Assembly: GCA_039720395.1 (NCBI GenBank)
Contig: CM077828.1
Location: 29,694,069-29,758,068 of the forward strand
Source: Liquidambar formosana
Lineage: Eukaryota > Streptophyta > Magnoliopsida > Saxifragales > Altingiaceae
Direction: 5' to 3'
DNA: 64,000 nucleotides
Below, in pieces: positions 36,180-50,200 of this stretch (position 1 is its first letter; each line of letters opens with the position of its first letter). The position numbers and the translations under genes were made by a program. The notes beneath the pieces were generated by a model that did not search any database, had not been told where the DNA came from, and saw only the letters and a list, made by a program, of their open reading frames with translations.

Positions 36180-37032
36180 CCATGGGACGGGTGTGATGGA
36201 GCTTGATCTTTATGGCGGCAAAGAGCCATGGCCCATGGGAGTTGTTTAGTGGATCAGCAGAAGACGATATATATTACGCTTTGACGAGGTTGAAGATGAT
36301 AGGCGAGAAGCGTGTGGTTCGGACGGCTGGATGTGGGACGTGGAAAGTTCGAACTGGCCGTCAAGGCGAAAACAATGTCATAGGAAATAAAAGGTTATTG
36401 GTTTTTGAAGTGAAGGAAGATCAGACTGAAAGAGACAATGGAAAGGGTCATTGGATCATGCATGAGATTTCGCTTGCCGGTGTTTCTTTGATTGATCATG
36501 TAAGTTTTTTCTAACCTGGCTTTTACTAGTTTCATAATTGATCAAAAATGGTCTAGAACCCTGACGAAAATATCTAGTGCTTCTACCTCTCTATGCAGTT
36601 GGTTCAACTTTCTGTTCACCATAGCTGGCTAAACCAACTTTTTACGTGGTGTAGTGTAGGGACTATGTGGTTTGTAAGATCAGAAATAAGGACACAAAAG
36701 CCTTGAATGGAGGAGGGCTGCAGGCTGTCGAAAGAAATTTAGAACATGATGGTAATAGAGCTAATGATGATGGTGTTGGGAGACCAGAGCCATACGTTGG
36801 GATTGCAAGTAATGAAACACAAGAACTGAATGCCAAAAATTTGATGTATGAGGAAGGGACCCAACAGAATGGCAGGGACCCAACAGTGGAAAACCAGATG
36901 GGATACGTGCCTTTGTTTGAGAACAATGATTCTGTCACCAAGGCTAGGGTTGATGCTTTATTTGAATCTCTGGTGAACAATGCTCAGTGGCCTCCTGAAA
37001 TCACATTGCCCCAACAATTGCAGTATCATTAA
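36180..37032 (+). pseudogene. NAC-domain transcription factor pseudogene
   Basis: Exon 1 (about 36180-36500) encodes NAC subdomains B to D: MELDLYGGKEPW, WELFSG, RVVRTAGCGTWK, LLVFEV and GHWIMHEISL. Exon 2 (36655-37032) starts in phase after GTGTAG, encodes RDYVVCKIRNKD and runs to a TAA. Subdomain A is missing. A 7-bp tandem duplication (CCATGGC, 36226-36232) shifts the frame between KEPW and ELFSG: removing the repeat restores DLYGGKEPWELFSG. The 5' end is lost next to the hAT-like element. A shortened protein from an internal ATG is conceivable but would lack the N-terminal part of the NAC fold. Confidence 0.75.
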
Positions 37033-37493
37033 TTCTACTACTAAAGAGGACGTTGATGCGCTTATTGCAGAGGTGAGAGATGTCCCTTTGTCCGATATCA
37101 GATTACTGCCACTATACTCGTTACTCCTTTCTTTTTCTTTCTCTTTCCTTTTTCTTGGAGTTTTTTTAAAAACAACAGATATTTACATACACATAACGTA
37201 TATATGGATTTACTTCCTTCCCTTTGTTTCTCCAGTACTCATGATGCAATTTCTCATAGAAACTTCATTTGATGATCCATTCTAGTCAATCTTACAAATA
37301 AGAAGATATTCTTTGATCTTTAGACACCTCTTTACAAAATTTTCCAATTCGAAGATCCAATACAATGATGAAACAGGAAAAACAAACGCACAATCGCCTT
37401 TTTTCATTTTTCATTTTTCTTTTGCAGAATTATAAATAGCATGGCAGAATTACTTACAATCTCAACCTAATCACTATGGATCCAACCAGCATA
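37033..37493. other. Convergent spacer, NAC pseudogene to SCPL gene
   Basis: AT-rich 3' flanking DNA; the right part should hold the SCPL 3'UTR. Nothing else seen. Confidence 0.5.
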
Positions 37494-40400
37494 TCAGAAT
37501 ACTTCTGGAAGAGGCTTGCCTTCCAGAAATGACTTGAATAGCATGAGTGAACGTTCTGGCTGTGAGAAAGGTGCTTCATGAGAGGCACCTCTAATGGTGG
37601 CAAATGAGAGGATATTGCCGTAAACTTGAGTCCACCCACCAACCTGGGCATAAGTCCAACGAAGAATTAGGCTCAGTTGTTAGCAATAGAATACATTTCT
37701 GACAGGAGTCAAAATTATGCTCAACCGAAATCTCTCCATCAATTTGATCTTTTCATGTCTTCCTGATGGCAGCTAAAACTTATTGCATAGATTTTTTTAT
37801 TTTTTTTTCACAAGTTCTATGTCATGTTATTTAGAATCTAAGACAAGCAACATCCTTCCTTCATGCCAATCAAAAAGCAGAGCAACCAATGGACAAGCTG
37901 TTGCTAGGCCCATAAGATTCATATACAAAAGTGGCTCTGGTGCTTTAAAAATAGTGAGTTTGATAGACCAGATAGAGCACACACATTAGATCTCAGTTTC
38001 AATCATTTTGAGCTGACTTTCATTTTTCTGCAGCTATTCCTAGTGGGAAAGAAGAAGTTACACAAGATTTTGTGGCTTTGACAAAAATAAACATCAACAA
38101 GTTTACCTGTTTCCCCTCAAACCAAACTCTATAAGGAACTGTAGTGTTCAGTCCCAACTCATTTGCTAGTCGATGGACCAGAGTGCGGCTCCCAGTCAAT
38201 GGAATAACAGAATCTTGATCTCCACTGTAATCAGGAAATTATAAGTAGCTTAATATCATTGAAATCTGTGGACCTTTCACAATCTTATCAAGATCATGAA
38301 GGAACTGCATGATCATTACATTATAAATAAAAAAATCGATTAAGGAACCGTCACCACTGATTTTTGTTTACCTATAAACCAAGACCGGAATTCCAGCCTT
38401 GACAAGTGATCCAACTATGGAGATTGTTGGTATCTCCAGATTGAGCAGCTCATAATCCAGAATGCTGTGATCAAAACAAAGAAGAAAGATTCAACTTAAT
38501 GATTTAATTAGAGAAATATTTCCTAACAGCAAATTCATTCTTCACTTTGTTACCATTTTAATTTAACTCATTTAAGTCTACCTTACTTTTTTATTTTTTT
38601 ATTTTTTATAATGAACTCATTTAAGTCTACCTTGAGGCAACTAAAACTTGCTTCATAGGAAAACTTTTCCAGCTTATGCCATAAGTTTATCTAAACATAA
38701 AATTTGTTTCTACCACTTTAATCGAGTTTAAAAAGGAACCCATTCATCACTAAAGTCCTCGTTATTCGAAACCACTATTGAATTATGTCTTCTCTAAGGA
38801 AATAGTTTGGATTACAACAAAGAAGCCCATGAGAAGTTAATTTATCAATGATTGGATTGAAGATTTTTTTTAGGGAAAGTGAGGCCATTAGGCTGGCCAA
38901 TCAACCAGATTGGCCACAACTGTGTTCCATGAATATAGTGCTTAATATGTCATGCATGTATTAGATCTTTAGCCTAGTTAAAAAGAATTACTTGCTGCAA
39001 ACAGCCCATCTGCGGACTCCAACAAGCCGGGCATGGAGAGCCTTCTGCACATCTTTCCTGTTTAGATAATTCACAGTTTCATCTTCCACGCATACATCTA
39101 TCGTCTCAGCTACTTGCTGCCATGAAACAAAGAACAATAAATAAAAATAAGCGAACCAATTTTAACAAAAATAGAGGGGTGACAGGTTAAAGGGTCAGTT
39201 TGGGAGGAAAATCTTACCTGGGGATTAATAATCTTGGATTGTGAGAGCACTGATGAAATACAAACGTCGAGGGTAACATCATATTTGTCCACAAATTTAC
39301 TGGTTTCTGTGCTTACTTGGTTCATCACCCTTGAACAAAGGGGCGAAACTGTGCCTCTATAGTACTCACTCACATACCGAGAATAGTTGCACACAGAAGT
39401 GAACATTTTGTATGTTGAATCTGATATTAATCCATGAGACCAGAAGAACTCAGCCCTCGAATTGAAGTCGGTAGCGAATTCTAGAACTGGATTACCCAGC
39501 TGAATATAAAATTTTACAATTTAGCACAAGCCCTTTCATATTAAGAGGACAAAAATAAATGCAATACCCAACTTATTCAAACTTTTAATGAAAAAAAATG
39601 TGTTTGTCGCTCAAAATTACGAACTTTATGTAACACTACTCACGGCGATTCCTTTCAAATTGAACAACTTCTCCTTTCTGTTGAATTGAATCATGAGTTT
39701 CGCGAGTTGAGGAACATAGTGACCTGCATAATCAAGAAATAAGAACGATAATCATAATCATACTCCACACAACTTTATAGTACAAGAGGTGGAACTTGAT
39801 GTGTATAACGGAAGTACCTGCATAACTTTCCCCAGTTATAAAGAGATCCCTATGCCTGTATTGGGGGAACTTGAGGAACCAACGTTGCAAGAATACAAGA
39901 TTGTCCCTGGCTTAAGAATACAAAGGTGAAGACAGCTTTAGAATCAACAGAACTCAAAGGCAATTGAGCCTCCATGGCCCCCATTGCTATACTACAGAAA
40001 CCATCTGGATCTAAAACCCATCATGAAAAAATGAACCCACTACACAAAACTTGATGAGAGTTTCAAAAACCTTCACGTTTAAGGTATAAATAAAGATTAC
40101 ACTGATACTGCAGCATATATTCACTGTTTCTTCTTTTAACTTTTAGAAACCAAAGCAGAATAATTGTACATGTCCACCTCAACAAACAACAATCTGTGCA
40201 CGAAAATACAAAAAGAAAAGGGTATAAAATGTTCCAGTGAACAGAAAGAAATGAATAAAGTACTTGAATTGATGGAACATACCTGTTATCTCATCACCCA
40301 CTGCCTCATAAGAGGAGCTATCAGTTGAGTAGGAGAACCCCACCCCCACTGGTGTTTCCAAATACAACATGTTTGCCTCTGTAAAATATGACATTAAAAA

Positions 40401-41020
40401 CATCAATTTTGCTACTTTTTTTTTTCATAGCTACCCATTTATATATGCACATGAAAGAAAAAAAATACTGCTTTTTGATGATAATACCTCTGTTCCAGCT
40501 ATACTCATTTCTAACCAGAACTTCCCCTTTTGGCCTAAAAGGTCCATTCTCCGAGAATGCCCCTACTCCCAGAGAAGAACAACCAGGCCCTACAAGAGGC
40601 AAATCAAAACCCATCAAAATTTGGGTAATTCCTTTCAAAAACTGCACACCCACATTCGAAAAATCAGGGACTATTTTTCAATTTTTTCTCTCCCAAGTTC
40701 TACATTTCTCATTTCACTCATTTTTATAAGCCTGAAAACCCATTGAGGCAAGTGAGAGGTTGCATACCTCCATTAAGCCATAAAACCAAAGGCTTTGAAG
40801 CTGGATCTACTTCTGCTTCAACAAAGTAGTAAAAAAGAGATCTCTTTTTCTTCACATTCACAGTAACATAACCTGAAAACTGTCGAAAACCCACACGGGG
40901 TTGTCCAGGCAATTCACTAATCTTGTCAGAATGAGATAAAGAAGACTCAACCAGCATCAGAAAACACAGCTGAAGCACCAATGCTGCCATTGCCATGGTT
41001 TTCCATGTTAGAGAATACAT
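37494..41020 (-). CDS. SCPL45: Serine carboxypeptidase-like protein (SCPL45 type)
   Basis: Ten exons: 40768-41020, 40488-40589, 40283-40378, 39818-39910, 39644-39723, 39218-39499, 38992-39116, 38372-38464, 38107-38224, 37494-37643; 463 aa, in phase throughout. It is a peptidase S10 secretory protein that removes C-terminal residues from peptides in the vacuole or apoplast. It has an N-terminal signal peptide, [20 protein letters not shown] (oxyanion hole), the nucleophile in GESYAG (Ser179), the triad Asp in [10 protein letters not shown] (about 379) and His in RGASHEAP (about 436). The start at 41020 (MYSLTWKTM) gives a full signal peptide; the ATG at 40996 has a better context and would also work. 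The closest family members are Arabidopsis SCPL45/46, judged from memory of the motif pattern. Confidence 0.93.
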
Positions 41021-42733
41021 GATTTCAGAAAAATGAGGAAATGCCTGGAGGCAGAGCACATGTAGAGAAAAGGACTTATATAAAATGTTGCTCTGTGGGA
41101 GCATTGGGTGAGGGTGGGGTACTTAATTAATGGGCAAGGTACTGCTTTTTTTATTATCATTACAGTGTTAGCTTTATTGCTTGCAGGCCTGAAAATGGTG
41201 TTGAAAGAGATGTGTGAGAGGCTCAATGACTATTGTGAGTTGGGTCTGTGCCTACTCAGTCTGAGTCAGCATGGAAGGTAGGTGTTTTGAAAAAGAAAAG
41301 AGAGAATGGAATGCTGGGCTGGCTTTTAAGAGCCCTGTAAATATTCTCACATATTACAGTTCTGTTGCTTTTTGATTTCTTTTGTTCTTTTCACAAGTGG
41401 GTAAACCAACCTCAAAAATCAATGAAATACCTTGTATCCTTTTGACTCTAATTACAAAGGTAGAGTATGAGTATGTTCCATGGAAAGTAACTTTACAAGA
41501 TATACTTTCCATGGAGTATCTCAAAAAATGTGTGAAAATGACCAGTATAATATAATAGTGTCTTCTCAAGAATATAAACCGCTTTTATCTTCATTATCCA
41601 GAGGAAAAATGACAGCACAGGGTTCTTGGCAGGAACTAATCACAGTTGCTTGCTTTTTTGGTTTTTCCAAAAAATGGCTTTGATTGATTAACTTTTGTGG
41701 TATCTTAAAGTACTGGCCAAAATCTATATTTCCAATCTAGGAGATTTAAAGATGGACCAAATGACTACGAACTGCAAGAAGATTTTTGAGAAAAGCGTGA
41801 TCCACATGCTCTTGTCATTTTTTTTTTCTTTTGGTCGAATGATCTACTTGCTTTTCTACTCGTGAAAATTCCCTCTTCTAATTTTTTCAAGTGGTTAATT
41901 TATATCCCAATTAATCAACATGTATTTAAACATTTTAGTAACTAAAGTGACGCAATCAATAGCAATGGATAGGTCTTCTCTTTATAGACATAACATGTGC
42001 TTATTTTAAAATAATACCGGATAATTCGGAGTATTTTTATGTTGTAGAAACCCCACTCCCATATATAGAATAGACACATAATCAAAATAGGGAGACGTGT
42101 TGTGTCTCCTAAGGAAAAAAGGCTGAGCAAGTGGTGTTAGAGACTTATGCTAGGACTTCTCTGTTTGTAAAGCACCAATCCTTTAGCCTAAGTAAATCTA
42201 GATAATTTAACCAAAAACTTTTTCTCACATCACTTCGTTAGTTATATTGATGAAAATATTGATTCCTTTCTTGCTGTACTTAATCGTTACCAATTTGGAA
42301 AACCATGGGGTTATTATATTGAATTCACCATTTCCCGAAATAACTTATAGTTGATAAAATGGGTTTGATTGATTAATTCTACTATTTGATGAATGAAAAT
42401 GATCCATAATGAGGATTTATTTGATGGATATAACATGGGTCCTCGTAAATAAGACAAATAATCCAACATGTACTCTGAAATATTTTCCTTGGTATATCAC
42501 ACATTATCTTTGTGTACTTATGTGGGATTGTGAATTTGAGATTTTGTTCTCTTGGACGGTTGGACCTTTGGTAAAAAGGAGTTCTTATAATAATGATGAG
42601 GTTCCACCTGCTTCTATTACTGTTTTCCTTCTTTACACGCATACTCACTCTCCATGGTCCACAACCCATGGTACCCCATCATAGCTTCTACTCACCACAT
42701 TATGGCTTCTAATGGGCCATCCCCTTCCCCTCT

Positions 42734-42735
<2 letters not shown>

Positions 42736-42770
<35 letters not shown>
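42736..42770. repeat. CT microsatellite
   Basis: Near-perfect (CT)n run. Confidence 0.9.
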
Positions 42771-42774
<4 letters not shown>

Positions 42775-44010
42775 ATTAAAACTACTATACTTTCAACACT
42801 GAGTGACCGAACATGAATATGCCACATATTAAGAGCAACATATCGAAGTCAATTGATCATACTAACAAGTATGATCATGCATAAGCCAGCACTCCAAAAA
42901 GGGTTTGGTGGCTAGGAGATCTTTGGTTTGGAGCTTAAAATAGGCATCACTCTCAATTATTACTGAGTTATCACCTGGTTCACCATTAAATCCTTGGTAG
43001 GTAGGACTGCTTACTTCCTATTATGGTTGGACTAGTAGGATGAAATAGGACCTACTTGCAACAAGGCACAAATTGAAGCCTAATATCCTCGTGGGTTGTT
43101 ACATTAGTCTCTCTAACCAATCACCCCACAAGAGAAAGAAAAAAAAAAAAAGAGACAGTTTTTGAAATATTTATATAGCAATCAAAACTAGGCTGAGAGA
43201 GATGCTCAAACCCTAGGCCATTAATGATTCAAATTGGCCCACATTGAGAAGAAGGGAAAGAAATGTTTTATGGATGTAAACACTAGAATTTCGAGTGTCT
43301 GGACCACCCTAATAATGGGTTCAGGCCTTTGTTTACTTTCCTTGGAAATAAGAAGGGAAAGGGACTGGATTCGGGATATGAACAAAGTAATAAACCAACA
43401 AACAAATAACACAAGACAAACGACAAACTCCATCCGTTATTCCCTGTTTGGTTATCTTTATTTTACAGCTCATTTACCTTTCAAAGGCGAGAAAGGGACC
43501 ACACACGTTTAGGACATTTTGCCAAAAGGCCCACGATTTTCCATCATAACTTGTGCCAGTGAACTGATTTATGGGAATTGGGAAATATGAATTCTACTTC
43601 ATCATTCCCAATTATAAACTATGCACCACTCCAAATTAGAGGCAAGTATGAGTTTGAAAATCATACATAGGAAATTAATTAACAAAAATAAAAATATTCT
43701 ATTCATGATGTTTGGAAAAGAAAAATTAATTAAAAATTTTGGAAGGAAAGGTGTTTGGGCATCATTGTAACCTCCTTGGGTTTGTTTAATATGAAAGATG
43801 AGAAAGTGGCTGGTGCATCAGAGTTGGAAAATGTGTTTGGGTCTGCAAGGGCAACTTGTGTTGGCTTTCGGACTTTGGACCCTTGCCAAGGAAGCAAAGC
43901 TTCACTTTCAAATTTCTTTACTCTTTTTAGCCGTGCCACCTTTTCATGATTATTATAAGTTTACATTGTGGGAAAAAGCTTATAAACTTTTTTTAAATCT
44001 AAATATAAAA

Positions 44011-44037
44011 CCTCTCTCTCTCTCTCTCTCTCTCTCT
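44011..44037. repeat. CT microsatellite
   Basis: Near-perfect (CT)n run. Confidence 0.9.
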
Positions 44038-46169
44038 TGTTGTTTTCTTTCTTAATAATATAGATGCAAATATGCAATGTCATATACCATGCTTGGTCTC
44101 CTTCGAAGATGCCTTTTATGACAACTTTTGTATTGTCTATTCGTGAGGCCATACTCGTACAGAAAGTAGAAGTTGGTTGGACCTCAAATTAGGGAGGGGC
44201 AAGAGTATGCCACTAGAGTACTGTTTTTTTGTTTTCCATTGTTTTTCTTTTGCTAAAATCATTAAATAGCCCAATCATTTGTCTAAATGTGTTTGGTCAA
44301 TTGAATTCACATTGTCTTCCCCCACCCCACTCCATAAAACTTACTACTTGACCAAACCAATTATGGTCACTGATCACTTAAAAATACTCCTGTTTGAAGC
44401 AAAATTTGGTGGTCTGGTGTATAAATAAAGAAAGAAATGTAAATTTTATAATTTTTTTGTTTTCATGGAGAGTCAATCATGACTTAGCTTTAATCTTAAT
44501 TGAGTTAATTATGTGAAATATGCGTATTGTCCTGCTTTCCTTTTGGTCATTGGCCAAGTGGTTAGATACAATGCTTGACATGGAAGAATGGAATGTAAAG
44601 TGCCATATGAACAGACAAAAAGGAAGAAAGAGGCACGAGTCACCTAGTGCATTTTCAGGCTAGGTTCTGAAGGTCAGACTTTGCAAAAACTTGGGTGGGA
44701 TATTTATTTCAGTCTAGGGAAAAATGAAAACTTTGGTGGCCCCTTCTCAACTACCCTTCATCTGCATTGACCTTATTTACACAATTAAATCAAGTTGATC
44801 CTAGGACTATGGTTGTCATTACTTATATGAAGAGATTCTAATTGATCGGTGAATTTCACAATAGATGAGTCATAATATAATAATTAATAATTATGTCAAA
44901 ATTTGTGTCCCCTCATCTTATTCATATATATAGATATAAGGTTCGGTTCTCCCACATAAGTACAGCAACATTACGTATGATCCAAGTTGTCCATGACCCA
45001 TGTAGATTTCATGGCGCATAGGTTATTGCCAATGGCTTGCATCATTGTGTGACATTCGCAGATAATCCAAATCATATATGTATATATATAAAATTTTCGG
45101 TCTAAGATTTCATACTAGATAATTCTTTTTTGAAACTGTCCGAATCAAAATCACTTAAGCCACTTAATTGATATGGATATTGGTTTGACCATTTCAAAAA
45201 AAAAAAAGAAAAAAAGAAAACCAAACAATTTTCCACTGGAAGTAAACACTGTCAGCTAGGCAGTGAAGCTTTAACTTGACTCGGAATTGTGCTACGATGG
45301 TGGGATCCTCTACATTAATTGAAGCCCAATTGTCTGGCAGTAATGAGTGGATGTAAGGAAAAGGGTGGAATTATAGAGGCTTTTCATTTGATGGTGAAGG
45401 AGACACAAGAGGCAGCTCGCACTCTTAAAGAATTCATGTAGCGTGCCCATATGTGTGGATCGAGGACGATGGCCAGACAGGCAGCCACAAGCCCACAAGC
45501 TGCTTCTCTGCAGGCAATTTTTCTTTTGGGGAATTGGTTGACTTGTGAGTATGGGCATGACTCTCTAGTTGTCTTATCTGGGGATGGACCAATTTATGAA
45601 CGCACGCGCCTGTTGGAGATCCACACCCCAATACCAATACCAATCCTTCTTCCATATCCACTCGTAAGTTTCCAACACCCACACTGCAAAAAGTCTTTCA
45701 TTTCGCACGCCCTTCAAACTGTCCAAGCTAAGAGACAGTAGACACATTTTCTTTTTCTTTTTCTTTTTTTTTTTTTTCTTTTTAATAGTTTGTAAATTTT
45801 TGAATTTCCTATGTTACGTAACATAGTGACACCATAATCCCACCCCCATTACATACAAGAATATCGGATGTGTTCAGGTAAGAGATTTTTTTTTTTTTTT
45901 TTTTTGGGATAAAAGATGAGATTCTTTTGATTCTATGCAAAACTATTCTAGAAACCGTGTTTTTATAAAATAATAGGAAATTTTAAAAACATATTATATT
46001 CGATGGTTTTATGTTGAGTTGTCTTCAATAATTTTTTTTTTTTTTTTGGCATGGAAACAGTTTTTGAGGATACATTGCCAGATATGTTTTTTGATCTCTT
46101 TGTGACTAGCAGAAAACCATTTACAAAGTACACAACCAAATAGGCCCCAGTCAACCTCAAGAGGCCCCA

Positions 46170-46385
46170 ATCAACCTCAAGGTGTTAGTCTTAATAGCAA
46201 GCCAAACCTTGATAAACGCCTTTTTAGGCGTAGGTCATGTATTTGAAACCCCATGAAGGGTTGGTCCCTTTTAGGGCTACCCACAGTGCCTGGCAATTGC
46301 CTGGTTTGTGCAGGACGTAAGACTGCACGTGCCCAAAAAATAGTTAGGACCGAAGCCTCGGACACACTTGAAGTAGCATAGTATT
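46170..46385 (+). mobile_element. SINE-like element, tRNA-derived, degenerate
   Basis: Box-A-like GTGTTAGTCTTAATAGCAAG is followed by box-B-like GGTCATGTATTTGAAACCCC. The body that follows (GGGCTACCCACAGTGCC, GCAGGACGTAAGACTGCACG, GGACCGAAGCCTCGGACAC) resembles known tRNA-derived plant SINE bodies. Just upstream is a 20-22 bp direct repeat (GGCCCCARTCAACCTCAAG) at about 46143 and 46163. Boundaries are approximate. Confidence 0.5.
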
Positions 46386-47274
46386 AACCATGGGGCAGGG
46401 GCCCCTCGGGGAGAGGGAGTGCAGGAATTGTGAATTAGAAGAAGAGGACAGTGCTTAACACAACAAGAAAGCCCCTTCCTTGCCAGGAATGGCGGGGTGG
46501 CAATGGACACCAACAAGCATGTGTCCCTCTGCTGACAAGCTCTAAGTGAAAAATATCTTTCCCAAACAAAAAAGTCATATCAGCATGAAGGATGTAAAAA
46601 AAAAAAAAAAAGGGGGGCCTAGTCAGAAATGAACCCAAAATTCCGCAGGAGCAGTTTAATGGAAACCAATTGAGAAGCACGGAAGCACCTTTGAATGCCA
46701 CTACACTAACAAGTATTGTGAGCTTGTGCCGTTTTTTCATCTTTCTCTCACCGTATTTCTCAAACACCTGCAGCAAAAAAAAAAAGGAAAAGAAAAAGGA
46801 AAAAAAAAAAAAAAAAAAAAGGAGACCCATCTAATTCTTAAGCCACCTTGCCAACTCTTAAGCGCAGAAAACCCATGGGCTTACAGAGGATTTCGAGCCC
46901 GAAACTCGGTTCCGAGAGTAATACTTGACTTCTGGCAATGGGAATAGACATATATATCCAAAAACCATCAAATAAAAAATTTCATTAGTTCTCATAGTAT
47001 GAATCGAGTTCTCTCGCCATTAAATTTGGTTTCATATCCAGCAATCATACAAAACATCCTTATTACAATTCCAACAAAACTCCCTAGTAATACAATGACT
47101 AGTTCTCACAGTATGCAGGATCAACTATAACAACAAATTTAATGTTGTCACAAGGCGCGGCAGAAAGCAGAGAAGAGGGGTATTCCTAGAAATCTGGACG
47201 AAAATTTTATGTGACAAATAAAAAATATGTATATGAAAAAATTTGACACAAGTGAATATTATGGCAGCGTTGCA
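46386..47274. other. 3' flank of SCD2
   Basis: Contains A-runs near 46596, 46774 and 46801; no gene. The right end should be the SCD2 3'UTR. Confidence 0.45.
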
Positions 47275-50200
47275 TCATGAAGAGATGTCTGACTCAGCAG
47301 CAGTTTTGTGATTACCAACTGAGGCAGGAAAAGGCTGATCAATTTCTTTTCGAGATGCTTCCCAAAGTTGTTGTTCTATCCCCAGTTTCCTTAGTTCCAC
47401 CAACCCTCGCTCAACTGCACAAAGCACACATTATGGGTAATGAGCTTACAAACCACACAATAATTCTGCATAGTAACCATAATCCTACGACAAATAAGAT
47501 ATATAATCCATTTCTCCTCCAACCCCCCCTCCCCCCCTCCTTCTCTTCCTTTAAAAAAATAAAAAAATAAAAAATAAAAATTGTTTTAAGGCACACATGG
47601 CTTCTCCATATTTTTCTTTGCTAACCAAAATTATGGACTTTCTAGGTCATACATTGCATCTTAATCAAAACTTTATCTAACAGATTATCAGTAATTGTTG
47701 CACAAGCATCCACAAATGGGAGAAACAAAATCAACTAAGAAATAATCATTGCAGAACATTCCCAGTCTTTATGCATGAGTAGAATTCTAGTAGCTAAGTA
47801 AGGGTTACAGCAGTCACTTTTACATGTTTTAGTCATAACTAGTATGAAGAAAGATTCAGCTACAATATCTTTCTACATATAAGAGGTAGTCAAATTCACA
47901 TCATTGTAATTGATTTCCAAGTTCATTAACAGCTATTAAGACACAAAATTTCACACAAGATGCCAAGCATGGCAAAACTGGCCTTATGACTGCAGCAAAG
48001 TGCAGGTAGTTTTCAAGCCAAACTAAGGATCTGATGGAACCCATGTTTGAACTGTTCTATAATCTTCCCGAGCGTTATCAGGTTTAGATAACTACACCGA
48101 TCATGGATTGTCATAAGTTTGTTTCTCTATTCAGTTTCCCCAGTTATGTTTTACTCACTAACAATAAATTTAATTTTCTTTGAATGATTATTACAGTTTA
48201 TACAGAAGTCTTGAGCCCGCCTTTGCCAGCCCTTGCAGCTAACCCTCCAATTTATAAGTGGCCCAGATAATACCCAACAACCACCAGGATGCAAAACCCA
48301 GTCTATTTCCATCAGATATAGTCCATCTAGCCATTTCAATTTCAAATGAAAAATAAATCAGACCATAACATCTTAAAGTGGATAAAATGTTTACAAAACA
48401 GGGAGGAATGGGAACAACACAGGGACACATTCTGTTTCATTTTGTCTAATATTTGGATTATCTTACTAAGTTTCTCATATTGAATATCATTTAAAATGAA
48501 TCAAACAGGTACAAAGTCATTTTTAGGATTTCAATGCCAATGTCTTATGATCACTTCTGTAATGAAGGTTTTTTCTTTTTGATCAATTGCACATGCCTTA
48601 GATTATACAGATAAGCAATCATTAAGAAGAATAAACCAATATCCAGTGTAGTTAAAGGTTGTTTGCTTCATATTCATTCAAACGAAGGGGAAGACAACAG
48701 AAGAAGGGGATAAAAAAGTAAAGTAGAAATTACCATCCACAGCATCATGTGAAGTTGGTGACTGCCCACTACGGCTGATCCAAAATTGCAGTCGCTCTTC
48801 TGCAATATCCTCTTCCACGCCATGAACTTTGGCTCTTCTCCAGAAATAAGTAAGCCAGGCCTGTACACATTATATGAGTACTGAAATTTATGAATCCTCA
48901 GTTTCTGGCTGATATAAGCATCCTTTACTCAGGTTACGTTTGTTATGCGGGATAGGCCGGATAGGATAAACATATCATTTTCATGTGTTTGGTGCTCTAT
49001 GACCATCTTTCCCATTTCAAAAAAAAGCAACCAATTTTTCTTCATCCAACAATTCTATCCTTTTAATCCGGCATACCAAACGTGGCGTCAGAGAATATAA
49101 AAAATTATCCACAAATCAACTTCCCAAAGCATGCGATTTAGTTTTATCAGAAACTGGGAGCATACAGTCAAGCCTAATTTGATACAATCATGAAACTAAC
49201 CAGGGGTGAGTCAGTGGTGTAGATTATCGTCCTTCCTAACAAATTCTACAACAATTAAACAATCTTCTAACAAACAGGGGGCTGCATTCAATGTAATTAT
49301 AATAAATGAAGGAGAAAAAGGTTTGGATGAGACCAAATCTTAATTTTGATGGTTGTAATTTGTCATAGATTTTGAAATAATAATGTTTATTGTCTCTTCC
49401 TCTGACAAAATCCCAAAATTTGTAAAAATTACCCATTATTGATGAAATTGGATAGGAACTATAGAAGAGGAATAATCATGACATCACTCATGGGGATCCA
49501 TACATGCCCTTCCTTCTTGTTGTGGCACGGGGCATGATGGATGGCAGAATAGGAAGGAAATGGTTGAGGAAACCTAGAAAGCAGGTCTTCAGTCATCACA
49601 AGTTTCTGAGTGCCCTATATAGATCTCCTGTGGGTTACCTAATTAACACTCATAAAAGCATCTATAAAAAGGAAAAAAATATACATAAAAGGCTTAGAGA
49701 ATTGCTGAGATTTAAATAAATTTAAATAAGAAAACAGCAGACCTCTTTGAAAAGAACATCTTCTGACTCCTCTTGACTTAATTCTGCAGAAAAAAGAAGT
49801 ACAAATTTTAAAACTGAAGTTAGTTATAAAATTAGACACTTAATTATTATTTTTTAAATTCAGATTTTTATTTTTATAATAACAATGCTGATTTGATGTA
49901 AATACAGGAAAAAGGCCGCAATTTTGATGAGCTTGTTTGGTCATTCCCCTCCACTCCGCCCACCCCCACCCCATGTGCGCAGAGCCACAAATGAAAGGAT
50001 TTTTTATTATTTTATTTTTTAAAGGAAAAAAAAAAAAAATCCCGCAGCAGCATTCTCCTGTATAATGGTTTAAACTGGCTTTCCTCAAAGCATAGCTGAC
50101 AAGGCAGGACGTAATGAAATATCAGAATATTTATGTTACCATATGCCTCCATAAACTTGGGATCACTGGACAATTTGGGATCTGAAACACAAAAACAAAA

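Larger units (their letters stand above)
41021..46169. other. Gene-poor AT-rich region
   Basis: No gene with a recognisable domain. CT microsatellites lie at about 42736-42770 and 44011-44037, with A/T runs near 45750 and 45886. Short open frames at 42409-42684, 43730-44055 and 45434-45741 have no family resemblance and were not called. The left end should contain the SCPL promoter. Confidence 0.5.

Noticed and set aside
43730..44055. Overlapping open frames in the 41-46 kb spacer
   Set aside because: No family resemblance; composition is that of random AT-rich DNA.
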